From Polytrichum commune (lineage: Eukaryota > Streptophyta > Polytrichopsida > Polytrichales > Polytrichaceae), in contig OX485807.1 of the NCBI GenBank assembly GCA_950295325.1, forward strand, positions 9,761,001 through 9,825,000: 64,000 bases of DNA, read 5' to 3'. The notes under the pieces were generated by a model. The model saw only the letters and a list, made by a program, of their open reading frames with translations. It was not told where the DNA came from and ran no database searches. This document shows, piece after piece, positions 12,916-24,400 of this stretch; within the stretch, counting starts at the first letter, position 1, and the number at the start of each line of letters is the position of its first letter. The position numbers and the translations under genes are program-made.

Positions 12916-13484
12916 GGACCACTTCCCAACAAGACTGAAGGCCCATGTCCATTGCAATCTAAGAGCTCTCATTGGTCGAAAGGGCAGAGACCGTCCAAGT
13001 TCACTTCACACACGAAGGTGAAGGCCTAAAGGCGCAAAGAAGACTTCATGGATGAAAAGTCTACATGGAGTCCTACATGGCGGACTTTGGATAAGGTTTC
13101 ATGGTCTCCCGGAATTTTCGTCACGCCCACCTCCAAGAGGTGGGCCTAACGCAAATTCCGGGAGACCAAGACTTTTTTAAGTATTTTTTTTCCAACAAGA
13201 GAGATTGCATGGCAGATTGCAGGACAAACAAACACCGCCAAGTGATTCTCTTAAATTGATAGAGTTTGAGACATATTATATCAAACCAAATCCTCCCCTC
13301 TATTTCCGCCAACAAAATATGCAATGGTCTTGCAACATGGTCCATTCTCACTTTCACACTATGCTTGAGGGGCCGTGACTACATAAAATGGCTTTCCCAA
13401 CACCCATGGTATGGCCTTTGGATGAGAGTCAAGGGTCCTCACCATTACAAGGTCACGGCTCTTGGCTCATGTGTGAAGCAGTCC
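12916..13484 (+). mobile_element. Harbinger-like MITE, copy B1
   Basis: The left end GGACCACTTC...AAGACTGA and right end GGTCACGGCTCTTGGCTCAT...GTGAAGCAGTCC match the termini of three other copies (29308, 37809, 61464). Flanks are TAA on the left and TAC on the right, consistent with a decayed 3-bp TAA duplication. Shared internal landmarks include 'gtccaagttcacttcacac' and 'tacatgg'. B1 is the most diverged copy and contains its own hairpin at 13103-13167. It is non-coding and is classed as PIF/Harbinger-like from the TIR start and TAA/TTA target only. Confidence 0.75.
13103..13167. repeat. perfect-arm hairpin inside B1
   Basis: GGTCTCCCGGAATTTTCG on the left pairs with GCAAATTCCGGGAGACC on the right, and inside it CCCACCTC pairs with GAGGTGGG. 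The structure is a stem of about 30 bp with few mismatches. The other B copies carry a single 'ggtctccc' block here, so this hairpin is specific to B1. Confidence 0.8.
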
Positions 13485-13765
13485 TACATGACAATCAGGT
13501 TTCCATGCCAAAAATAAAAATTGCCTTGAAAGTTGCAAGGAAAATTGAGTCATTGACTCACTATCTCAATTTCCACACACAATGCCAGGCAAATAAAAAA
13601 AGTAAGAACATATAAATTGTCATTCAAGTAAGTTCAATAGTCATAGTATGATACATCGTTTCCAAAGTTTTGTGTCTATTGCAAAACTACACATGGAGAA
13701 ATGATGATTTGAAAAGAACTATATACGTTGAATCATTTTTGTAACCCACATCTACCTATAGATCA

Positions 13766-14959
13766 TTAATTTGTCCACCCTCTTGTGGAAGTTAAAACAA
13801 CTTGAATGTGATTGAGAATGCTATGATAGAACTTTTTGACATTACTAAGGAGTGAGGGAATGGGAAGAAGCTTGCACACGCTCCCACATGCTCCCACAAT
13901 TGAAGGATTCCTTCGGTTGGTGGTGGATACTCAGTAGTTTCCGTATCACAAATAGCCACATATGCTCAATTAGATTTAGGTCAAGTGAACAAAGGGGCCA
14001 AGTAAGTACATCAAAATTTATTTTGCATGACAATCATTGCTTCACTAATTTTGTAGTATGTCTAGGATATTGAAATATTGAAATATGAGGGTTGAAAGGG
14101 TTCCACTCAATTTTCTTCATGACCCCATCTTGAAGATTACTAAGATCAGAGCTTGTGTTATCTTCCCCTCTATCTTGCACATGTAACCCAATAACGTTAG
14201 AAGTCATACAACCGCCCATAAAAGTTGTACCACCTCCATGTTTAACTGTCTGACTCATATGATAAGCTTGTGATTAAGATTTTTCATCCCTCACCTAACA
14301 CTAAGCGTAACCATTAGACTGAAATTAATTAATCCTAATCTCATCAGTGAAAATCACCCTATACAAATTATTGGAATCAATAGGAGATAAGATTGCAACA
14401 ACATAGACACCTATACAAAGGCATATAAACAATGCTTGGAGTGAGATGGTCTCATGCTCTCCTTGCTTTGCCTTTTATTACTTTTCTTCTCTTCATTGGT
14501 TCACACAAACAATATGGGATAACTCGTATCCCTCTTCAGACTAGCATGGTAGCCTTATTCTAACCTTATTCTTTCTCATGCTTCTTCCTTTATATTTCTA
14601 TTCACTACGAGCAATCTAATGCTCTACCTTCTACACAAATCATGAATAGTCCAATCTTCTTGACGTTGAGCAAATTCTAACATGCAATGCACATTCTTGG
14701 CCGTGAGCAACGGTTTATTTTGCTTTTCTAATGACCCAAGACATGTTTCATGAAGTGCACGCCTCACTATGTTGGTGCTCATACACATATTCAAGTGCTC
14801 ACTCAAGTCATTCCTTGTCTACAACATTATCCAGTCCACCAACTATGATGGCTCTTCCATACACTTGTTGTTGAGCAAGGGTGATGCTTCTTGGGGGCCT
14901 CCTCTTGAAGGCAAGAAGTGAGCCTTCACCAGGAGTGAGAGGAGAACCCTAGGCGGCAT
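13766..14959 (-). pseudogene. Tc1/mariner-type (DDE_3) transposase relic
   Basis: Read on the minus strand, successive blocks match the Tc1-like transposase order. There is an N-terminal helix-turn-helix region (RRPPRSITLAQQQ, then VGGLDNV), a linker region (STNIVRRALHE, PLLTAK, EFAQRQEDWTIHD) and the first catalytic Asp in VIFTDEIRIN. VKHGGGTT and a CM motif follow. The usual Q-DN-P-H motif is degraded to QYPRHTTK, so the second catalytic Asp is lost. WPLCSLDLNLIEHMW follows with the Glu of a DD34E-type triad, then ERVQAS and RGWTN at the C-terminus. A good GT-AG intron (14627 down to 14359) joins DLCRR to VIFTDE in frame. Several in-frame stops and at least two frame changes show it is dead. 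Tc1-type DD34E transposases are typical of animals and fungi, and unusual in plants. Terminal repeats were not found. Confidence 0.85.
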
Positions 14960-16046
14960 TGTGAACGTATTCATGCAATTGAGGTGAGTGTTGAAAGTAG
15001 TTCCAAAACTGAGTCAATAAACATAAGTTCATTCAAAATGCAATTCATCTCTCATTGCTACAGTACTCAAGCTGAAATTTGGAAGGATGATAGCCAGCTT
15101 GGTTGCACATGTGACCCAATTTATGGTTTTGTAAAAGATCAATACTCTTCCAGATAAGGCTTCATGAAATATATTGTTTTGTTGATTGACTTAGTTTTGA
15201 GAGTCAATGTAAGTCTATTAATTGGATACCACATCTTCATTTTTTGATGCACCTTTAAGATCATGATGTCTAAAATCATTTGTGACAAGGTAATCAACAT
15301 GGGATGGTTTGGAACACGTGCGATACTCAACGAGGGAATCAACACTGCACGGTTTAGAGCACCAACCTCCACTTTATCTCTTCATAGTCTTGTAAGTCTC
15401 ACACACTAATCTTTTTGTTGTTGTCATTATTTCATTGGTTGTCACGTCTTTGTTCAATTTTTTAGGGTTTGTGCTCATGCATTGCCATTTTCTCTAGGAT
15501 ACTAAACTGGGCATTTCTTTTACTTTCTCTTACAACTTGGAGCCAAGTTCCAAGATCTAATATTGTACATCTTTATCATTCAAGGCAAAGTTTCTTACAG
15601 TTGAACCATATCCATGAATTTAGTTGTCCTACTCCTAGTTTTGGCCTTTCAATGCTCAATATGCCCTACTCAATGTTCAATTCTAGACGAATGAGTTATG
15701 AGCCTATGGCAATTTGAGCATAACCTTTCCTTTCCTTCATTTCAATTTTCTTTTTCTTTTTCTTAGGTGACCTTGTTTTTGATTGCTCGGTGCGGAAGAG
15801 AGTACCCAAGAAAGAGGGAGAGGTTGCAAGCAAAGAAAGAAACCTGGTTGGGTTTGGAACATTCTATATTGCCAAACAAGGAATGCAACCGTGAAACAAA
15901 TGTCTTCAAATAGATGCCCCATTATTTGGAAATGAAATTGTTGAATAACTGCCTCTGCCCTGTGAAATTTTCCCATTCCTATGCGGGAATTTATGAGGAA
16001 TCTCATGTTTTCAGTAAGTTCGCTCCTTTTTCTTTAGTGGTTTGCC
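14960..16046. other. intergenic, nothing recognised
   Basis: No gene or repeat boundary was identified between the Tc1 relic and the CACTA element. The open frames here are short and lack recognisable motifs. Confidence 0.4.
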
Positions 16047-16049
16047 ACT

Positions 16050-16905
16050 CACTAGTAGAAACGTAGGGGTCTTTTGAGCCACCATAAATGGACCATTTGA
16101 GCTGTTGTCATCCCGTTGGACATCAGTGGTTTTAGGGTCTCTAACTTGTGTATTGGCTCAAATGGGATGACTCGCAAGGGACATCCATTGTTGTATGTGG
16201 AATGGGACTGCATAAATTTACAGGGGCAGATGTCAGAATGGGCAATGTTTATGGCATATGTCAGAGCCTATTATGTTCGAGTTTCATTGTATATGGATAT
16301 TCCAGGTGTCATTTTGGGTCCTTCTTGAGTTTGGTCATGGGTTTAGGCAGGTGGATGGTTATAATTATGGACCCGCGATTATGGGAGGGGTTGGCTATCA
16401 GTCAACCCATTTGTGGATTCAGTTCCATATATAGTTAGCACTCAGGATACTTACTCTCATTAGTTACCATAATATATAGTAAACCATTCCTCGGTACTCT
16501 GCTGGCGTGTATTTTATTGGGGGTCAAATTATTCACCGCTAGCCTCCACCCTTCATTGTTTTTTACATGTGGAAATTATATCCTCCATTGCTTTTTACAT
16601 TGGATATTATATCCAGCCTTCATAGCTTTTTACATGTGGATATTGAACGGATTCAGTATAGTTACTATCCCACTTGCACATGCAATAATGACAGCAATCC
16701 GCCCATTCACATGAATATCCATCGCAGTTGACCCAATTGTTTGGCCATTCGTTATTGCAGTTGAGAAAAAAATAGTTTTATTCACAAATAGTGTAGACCT
16801 TTCTCATGTCCATCACGGCACTCTTGCATTCCCTTAGTAGCAACAATAACTTCTACCATTTGCAAATATTATCCCAGCTATGACACACAATATGTCATGG
16901 AATTT
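16050..16905. repeat. CACTA left subterminal region with 33-bp tandem repeats
   Basis: This 850-bp stretch holds no gene. At about 16546-16650 three units of roughly 33 bp follow one another, each with 'cttcattg(t/c)ttttta', 'ttacatgtgg' or 'ttacattgg' and 'atattatatcc'. CACTA ends usually carry short repeated motifs that bind transposase, and these units are candidates for that role. Confidence 0.6.
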
Positions 16906-19900
16906 TCAAAGTCTTCCATTGGCACTAAATATCGGGTTGACCACTTTATGTAAGTACCGGTAGGAGCTGGTGGTGACAAAACATCCTCTATATTGTATAT
17001 TCCGGCTACCTTGCACTATGTGCAACAGTGGAGTCCCTTTCTTGTGCACATACGTTATTTGGACATATTTTGTGCTCTCGCTTTCCAATTGCAACAACAA
17101 ATTGTTGGATTCACGTCCGTTCGCAAGAATGGACTCGGGGTGGTGCAAGGCCACGCCCTCTGCAATTGCTTTGAAGCCAGTATTTGGGTGCAATACCCAA
17201 CACGGAGTCCCATATGGCAACCGGTCTTGTATCCACTTCATTAGAATAATGCATTCATGCCAATGCTAATGCAACATAGGAATTAGTGCAAATGGACTAA
17301 TGGTCATAGGGTTTAGGTGAATGCTTACCCATCCAGGCACTCTCGGTTTGATGTCCGGCATCCTTGTTGTTGTGCGTTTTCCAACTTTGCCACCATTGTA
17401 TCCAACCATATTGGGAGTGGCACCTGGCATTTGGATTTTCCCATACCCATATTGTGTGTCGTGCTGTGTACCAATTTCAACTTCCATCCTCATTTCGCCC
17501 GCTAGTGGTGGGCAATTAAGATTGGGCATACCGCTAAATGTTCCAGGGTTTGGTGTTGCAAATGCCCTGTTTGAGCCACGATTGTTTGCACACGGAGCAT
17601 CCATTTGTTGGCCATAAACTTGACTAGGTGTGGGTTGTGACCATCCAGGTGTCAATACTGTAGCGAGGCCACTGCCACTAATTGGACTCTCTGCCACTAA
17701 CTGTTTGTACACTGGCCACATCGTAGACTTCCCCTTTTTCATCTGTGAGGGAGCTACAAGGTACTCTACATCTTCTGCCCTGTTGGGAGCCTCTACTGCT
17801 TGGTTCTCATCTGTCCGTTGCATCCATGTGCCACGTACTTGCCGAGCGTTCACACCAACTAATTGCCCACCTTTTGCTATCATGCCTCCACCCTGAGTAC
17901 CCCCGTATATAGAAAGCAGGTGGTCCCGTAGTTCCGGTGGAGTCGCTGGTAATTATGTTTCATCAGTGTCATCCGTTTCGTTTTGCAAAAGTCATGAATC
18001 TAAACAAACTGTTGTGTTGTTGGCCAATCTCTCATGTGATGCATGGATGTTCCCAATGGCCACGGTGTTATCCATATGCATCGCCACCCGTCCAACAGGT
18101 GGGGTATTGTGCCTATCTCCCCCACCATCCCCCACTACATTGTGTGCCTCCCCATACATTCTCCTTTGACTACTTCTAACCGAGTTATGGCATCCATTCC
18201 CTATAACCTCATACACTCCTTCCTCTCCCAGTCCTACCTCAACCCCATCGCCTTTGCTTACGTCACCATCCCCCTCTCCAACCTTCTTCCCCACCTCACG
18301 GTTTTTGTCCTCATGTGCATTTTCCTTGTGGCCACATGCATGCCAAGGCCCCTTACCTATTTTGCTTTGCTCCAATTCTTTTATTATTTGCTCCATCTTT
18401 GACTCCATTCCCTCCACCTTGCCCACTAAATGGGCCAATAGGTCGAATATTTTCATACATGTTCTAGACCCATTCCTCCCTTGCAAGTCTACCTGCCACT
18501 CCACGTAAAAAATTTTAGAGCCCAGTACCATGTTCATGGGAAAGATATATTGAAATGTGGCCTCTAAATATCTAAAGTCCACAATAACAAAAGTTTAGGG
18601 ACTTCCACACCTCCATGTCATCGTCATCGCGTGTCAAGCTATCATTGTCAGATTTTGCCTTTGATTCGTATGAAGAGTAGTCCTCCCCATTCTCATCGGT
18701 GCATGTTGTCTTCCCTTTACCACCTTGCATCAACATGTATGATCAACCAATATCCAACATGTAACAAGCCATATAATAACTCGTGCATATATAACATTTT
18801 AGAACTTTCACATTAAGGCATGCTATAACAAACAAGGGCATAGACCCCGCCCATTATTGAAAGTAATGGTTGTTTGTATCAACAAGTCTAATATATATCT
18901 TAGAGCTTGTAATGGTCTATATTTCATGCACTGTTTAGGGTATAATTGCTAGTTTATTGCAGATGGACTGGTGGAGTCAGTCCACTAACTGGTTGTAGTT
19001 CACAACTTCAGGGGAGTGTGCATCATGAGCCTATGCCAAAACAGATAGATATTAACATGGTTTAGGTTTGAGTTAGATTTATTACTATCGGTACACCCTA
19101 TGCCCACAAACTTCCATTGCACTGACTCCATATCCCGCAGTTCCACTCACCTCCTCCAGTGCGATGACTTCAGACAAATTCTTCCGTCCAAGGCGATGTG
19201 GATTTTTTACCTTCGTTCTCATATCTTTCATGTTGGTAGTTGTTGCCTTCGCAGCTGTGGTTGGCCACCATTTGATCAACACTTCCCATACTTCAATTGG
19301 GCAATTGTGAGGCTTCACTAACTCCCTTGTGTCATCCCACACCTATTTCCAACTTGCCATGGAAAATCGCAAGTGCCCTTTCAAGTATTTTTCCACACAG
19401 TGTTGCCCCAATTCTGGCACAAAACTATATTCCTTTTGTAGGTCTTCGTGGAACCTTTTGACATCCCTTTTGGACTGTTGTGCCCAATTCATGATTGTGA
19501 GGTCAAGCACCCTATATGCCACAGCTTTGACGGCCTGATGCCACCTGAATTTTCCACTTGTTATTATCCCCGCTTCATTTGAGGGAAGTTTGATGACGGG
19601 GGTTCCACCGGATGCTAGGGATCGCCTTAATTCATCTGTGAACACATTGTTGGTTCTCCTTAGCTCTCTTTTCCTCGCATTCTTCCTTTGCTTCGTCAAC
19701 ATGCACAAACTGCCATGTGATGTAGCACTTTGGGGGATCCCAGCTATGGATTTTGAATTGGACGGCGTCACGACACGAGCCTTCTCCCTTGATTCTGGTG
19801 GAATGGGAATCCAAGCTGCCTTGTAACCCGGTGGAACTTCTTCGCCAGGTGATCGGAATAGAACCGACCCTGATGGTCCGCTACGCTCACGCACAAAGGT

Positions 19901-19960
19901 GGGAGTTCCGGTGGTTGGGGTGCCACTCGACTCCATGTAGTCACCTTCTTGCATCTTCAA
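16906..19960 (-). pseudogene. CACTA second gene (Transposase_24-like), interrupted
   Basis: The 5' part (19960 down to 19085) encodes a protein with a basic patch (KQRKNARKRELRR), then EYSFVPELGQHCVEKYLKGHLRF. After a single in-frame TAG at 19343-19345 it continues with CPIEVWEVLIKWW and KNPHRLGRKNLSEV. This agrees with the plant 'Transposase_24' pattern of a W-containing segment followed by a basic run. Downstream, 18582-17992 encodes an acidic/coiled region (EGMESKMEQIIKELEQSKI). 17883-17266 is a low-complexity Gly/Pro/Gln segment. 17241-16906 has LPYGTPCWVLHPNTGFKAIA, like the small C-terminal domain of these proteins. The last three blocks share one frame and are separated by a TAA (17953-17955) and a TAG (17266-17268). 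Some stops could fall in introns I cannot place, but several look like true lesions. It diverges from the transposase gene across about 700-1,400 bp. Confidence 0.7.
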
Positions 19961-20661
19961 TGTAAACCCAAAATTTTGTTAAAGTATGAATGATGAACAT
20001 GTGTAACAATCGATAAGCCCCGAAATAAAAAGTTTCCTCACCTCAGCATAATATGCCAGACTCCCTGTCGGTGCAGCATCTGCCATCAACACCGAGTTGC
20101 TACTACATGGCCGTTTTCCTTGTCACATTGTTACCACCATTTCAGTGAGCACTAAACACAAATCCCAAACCATATGACTCAAAAAACGAGTTGTGTGGAC
20201 TCACTTTTGACCTGCCTTGTGTTGCAGGAGATGGGTCCTTGCAATATACAACATTTCTCCTTGCCGCATCTGGAGTTCGCTGCATGACAGCGTCCTCAAC
20301 ATGCACAAATGTGAAAGGTAAATCTGGAACCCACGACGCCGAGATCTCCAACTCCGAACACGTTGTTGACCCACAGGAGGATGGCATTCTCGGCAACCTG
20401 GCTGGTAAGGTCGCATGTGTGTATGCAGATCTACATCCCCCGGTTATGGATTGAGCTCGTTCAATGCCGGATGTGGAATGCATGACATTGGTGGTGGATG
20501 GTATATGCCACCTCCTGTCTATACATCCATTTCCATACACAACTTCTGCAACGGGGTTATATCTGTGGATGAGATTAGTGTCAACTAGGATAGTTCTGTC
20601 CGCTTTAAGATCTCACCGCTCTTGCCCCTACATCCAAATTAGTGGATAGAGACATCCTCAA

Positions 20662-21198
20662 TTGCATGGATGTGCGCTCCAATTTGTCCTCTCTCCCATC
20701 GAGCGCATCAATGCTGTGGATCCAGATTACTCTCGCCGCTACCTCCTCCGAAGAAACGCACAGACAGGCAAGAATCCGATGGATACTATCATTCTCTTCT
20801 TGTCCCATTTATGGGAAACCATCATCCTTGTCGGATATATGTTGCGAGGTATCGCATCACATTGCAGGCGCGGTAAGTGGACCAAGCCAGTTGGAGAGGA
20901 GAACTGCTTGATACCAGGTTTGACCAATTTGCTGGTGATGCGTAGCATAATCCCCAAGGTCGTTGACGAGGATTGCTCCGATGCAATATACGAGGTCATG
21001 AACGACCTCAGGTCTGTGAACAAGGATTGGAGGCACGTCATGGACAATGACGAGGGCTGGATAAGTTGGAGATGTGCACGAGCCGATGAGGTCGCAAGTC
21101 GTCGCGAAATAGAGCAATGGTGTCGGCAGATGAAGTGGATGAGAGCTGCGGAAGAAGATAGTGATTGTCCTTATTGGGATTCATCATATCTGGATTAA
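20662..21198 (+). CDS. intact 178-codon open frame inside the CACTA element
   Basis: An uninterrupted frame starts at ATG 20662 and ends at TAA 21198, just upstream of the Tnp2 gene and on the same strand. I do not recognise it. The N-terminal half has an Arg-rich stretch (YSRRYLLRRNAQ) and a hydrophobic segment (TIILFLSHLWETIILVGYML) that could be a membrane helix or buried helix. The C-terminal half is acidic and Trp-rich (DWRHVMDNDEGWISW, ending EEDSDCPYW). It is free of stops although both neighbouring transposon genes are broken. It could be an upstream exon of the transposase gene, an accessory transposon protein, captured host sequence or chance. A 132-codon minus-strand frame at 20142-20540 lies next to it and may be an upstream exon of the divergent gene. 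Confidence 0.4.
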   Translation: MHGCALQFVLSPIERINAVDPDYSRRYLLRRNAQTGKNPMDTIILFLSHLWETIILVGYMLRGIASHCRRGKWTKPVGEENCLIPGLTNLLVMRSIIPKVVDEDCSDAIYEVMNDLRSVNKDWRHVMDNDEGWISWRCARADEVASRREIEQWCRQMKWMRAAEEDSDCPYWDSSYLD

Positions 21199-21403
21199 TT
21201 TTGAAGTTTGTTGTTTGTGTGTATGCCACATTGCTGTTTGGTTATCGCAAGTATGTCAAGTGGTTGTCGGATTTTTCCTAACATTAATAAACGAACATTT
21301 ATGTATGTGGGTGCATTGTTGATCTCCTGTATATGAAGCTTTCACGACAGACATATTGAAAGAAGGCCGTCAGGCTCTTCAAATTTGTGGGTGTTGTGAA
21401 GAA

Positions 21404-24400
21404 ATGGAGTCGCAAACACTGCCACTGAACCACCCAGATAGGATGAAGTCGCGTGACCGCAAGCTTTTCTGCAGGGACAAAATTCGAGCCCACAAGAATG
21501 GCTGGAAACGCTACAATTGCCCTTGCCGCTTGTGCATATACACCAGGCCCCTCATGCGCTCTGTTATAGCTTCACATCTACAGTATGGAAGGCGACCAGA
21601 GCTCTGGGGCAGTGCCCAGGTTTGTACCTGCGTGTAATACATCACCATGTAGCTACTGCCACCTACATCCATTTGTAGCTATTGCAACCTACTGTTGGGA
21701 AGACATTATCGGCCCTAATTTGTTATTTGCCGCTTCACCAATGTTCAGGATGACATTTTGGATGAGTCAGATGTGGAATGTTTCAACGACATTGAGTTGC
21801 GGTTTGGGAGAAGGGCCTTACATGCTTTACAACAACCCCCACCACCAATGGATGTTGACTTCAGACCTGCAACAATTGTGGAGGATATAATGACTGTTGC
21901 TGAGGCATTGCACGAAGAGGCTATGGTTAATCTAGAGGTTGATGGAGAAGGCGGGGATAATCTTAATGAAGAAGCGAGCGGCTTGTACCGTTCTGCCAAT
22001 TCAAATGTGGGTGGGCCCGCCAATACCGCTGTCGAGGACCCCTTCGATAGTGGAGAAGAAGATGACAACTACATGACAGGTGAAGAGGAAGATGATGGGG
22101 AGGATTGCGGTGATAGTGAGGGGGGCAACAATGATGAGTGCACTGACCCACTATTGTCACCAGTGTACGAGGCTTCAAAGGTTCCTCTATTTGTTGGCTC
22201 ACTAGTGTCGATGCTATCGGCCACTATTATTATTATGAATTGTAGCAGAGTACACGGAGTCCCTAGTGCATATATAAACGAGCTTTTGCATGTATTGTCA
22301 CATGTCATACTGCCCCAGCCGAATTCACTGCCCAACTCAGAGGCAGCAGCTTCGAGTATGTTGAAAAAACTAGGCCTAGGGTATGAAATTATTCATTGTT
22401 GTGCAAATGGTTGTGTATTGTTTAGAGGCCTAAACAGAGAAGCCAGCGAGTGTCCGAGCTGCCATAAACCCAGGTACCGCCTACATGGGAAATCCAAGGT
22501 ACCTTGTAAAGTGCTTCGCCATTTTCCCTTAATTCCCCGCCTAAAGCGAATGTTTGCAACACCTGTCTTGTCATCATTGATGACCTGGCACGAGTCCAAC
22601 AAGTCACAGGATGGTAAAATGAGAGGCCCCATTGACAGTCCCCAGTGGGAACATGTAACAAACAATTTAAGTGATTTTGCAACAGAAGCCAGGAGCTTAA
22701 GATTAGGTCTATGCGCGGACGGAGTAAATCCTTTTGCCCAGAGGAGGTCAACCTATAGCGTGTGGCCAATTTGTGTTTTCAATTACAACATACCTCCGTG
22801 GCTAACGACCAAAAAATTCTTTGTAATGATGACATTGTTAATTCCTGGTCCGGAGTCAGTCACGTCCGATAACATCGATGTGTTTTTAGCACCTATGGTA
22901 GAGGAGCTCCAAACTCTATGGACGGTTGGGGTGAGATGTTGGGATGCGTTTAGAGAGGTAGTATTTACATTGAGGGCAATGATATTGTGGTGTATTGGTG
23001 ACTTTCCTGCCTACGCAATGATGGTGGGGGTCACTAACAAGGGTTATGCGGCATGCCCTATATGTGGACCGAGCACCCTGGCGCGATACTCTAGTTCTCT
23101 AAGGAAACTAGTGTATGGGGGAGACCATAGGAGGTGGCTCCCTATGGGCCATGCATGGCGATCCGACATTGCATCATTTCCAAAAGGAGTGGAGGTTAGA
23201 GGGCCTCCAGAGAATATGACGGGCATGAAGCACTTAAGGTGGGCATCAATGAGGGACGAGTTTTCAAGGAATGGAGGGACCGCTTCAAGCAAAGGGGATC
23301 CATCAGTGGCTTCAGGGGTGAAGCGTGTGCCGTCACTATTCCTCTTACCATATTGGAAGGTCAATATTCCCACTTTCATTTATATATGTTCATTGAAATA
23401 AGGGTGAGAACTTTGAAAGGGATGTGCACTAAAGGATGTGGTATGGATGTGGGACATGTGTAGGACCTACCTGTGCGACATGTAATTAATGTGATGCATG
23501 TCGAGAAAAATGTGGCGGAGACTATTTTGAAGTTTTTGTTTGGGGAGAAAGATGATTTGCCATGTAGAAGGGACATGGAGGAAGCAAATTGCATGCCCGA
23601 CTTGTGGTTGTGACAAAAAGGGGCTGAAGGGAATTATTTCAAACCATCATCGCCATATGCCTTCACCCCTATGGAGAAGGACCAGTTCATGACAAAGGTA
23701 GCTACCATTAAGACACCAACCGGATATGGGGCCAGCTTTGGTAAGCACAAAGAGAAAGACACTTTGATGGGATTAAAATCCCATGACTACCACTGCATGA
23801 TACAACAAATAATTCCTGTATGTGTAAGGGGAAATATCCCACCTGCCCAACAACTGCTCTTATCAGACTAGGGAAGGTATTCACCCGTATTTGTGCAAAA
23901 ATACAGGTGAAAGGAGATTTAAAGGACCTGCAACAGTATGTCGTGGAAACCTTGTGCATCCTAGAAGTTTGCTTCCCACCCGCACTGTTTGACATAATGG
24001 CACACTTGGTAGTGCACTTAGTGCCCGAGATAGCAGTCTGTGGACCCGTGACTGGGCGATGGAGCTATCCTTTAGAACGATACCTTGCAGTTTTAAAAGG
24101 ATTTGTTAGGAATAAAGCGAGGCCTGAAGCCTCCATGGCTAATGGTTACATGTGGATGGAAGCTCTTGGGTTTTGTACATAATATTTGGGGACCCACACA
24201 CATATGAACAAGAGGGTGTGGGAAAGTGAGGAGGACCTGAAAGTGAGCGGGGAGGTGGTGGAAGGGGCAGCTAGGCACAAAATATTATCAGCAACCGACG
24301 TGTCAAAAATCCACGAGTACGTGTTGGGACACTCTAGCGCAACGCTCACTTTACGAAGGTAGGAAACAACAACTAACACTTTCAATGTATTTGGATGCCT

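Noticed and set aside
13266-13517. Open frames over the B elements (also 29260-29466 and 38206-38526)
   Set aside because: They are shadows of the shared MITE sequence, the frame is not conserved between copies, and no domain is present.
22393-22769. Minus-strand open frames opposite the Tnp2 core
   Set aside because: The plus strand carries the ordered Tnp2 motifs, so these are antisense shadows.
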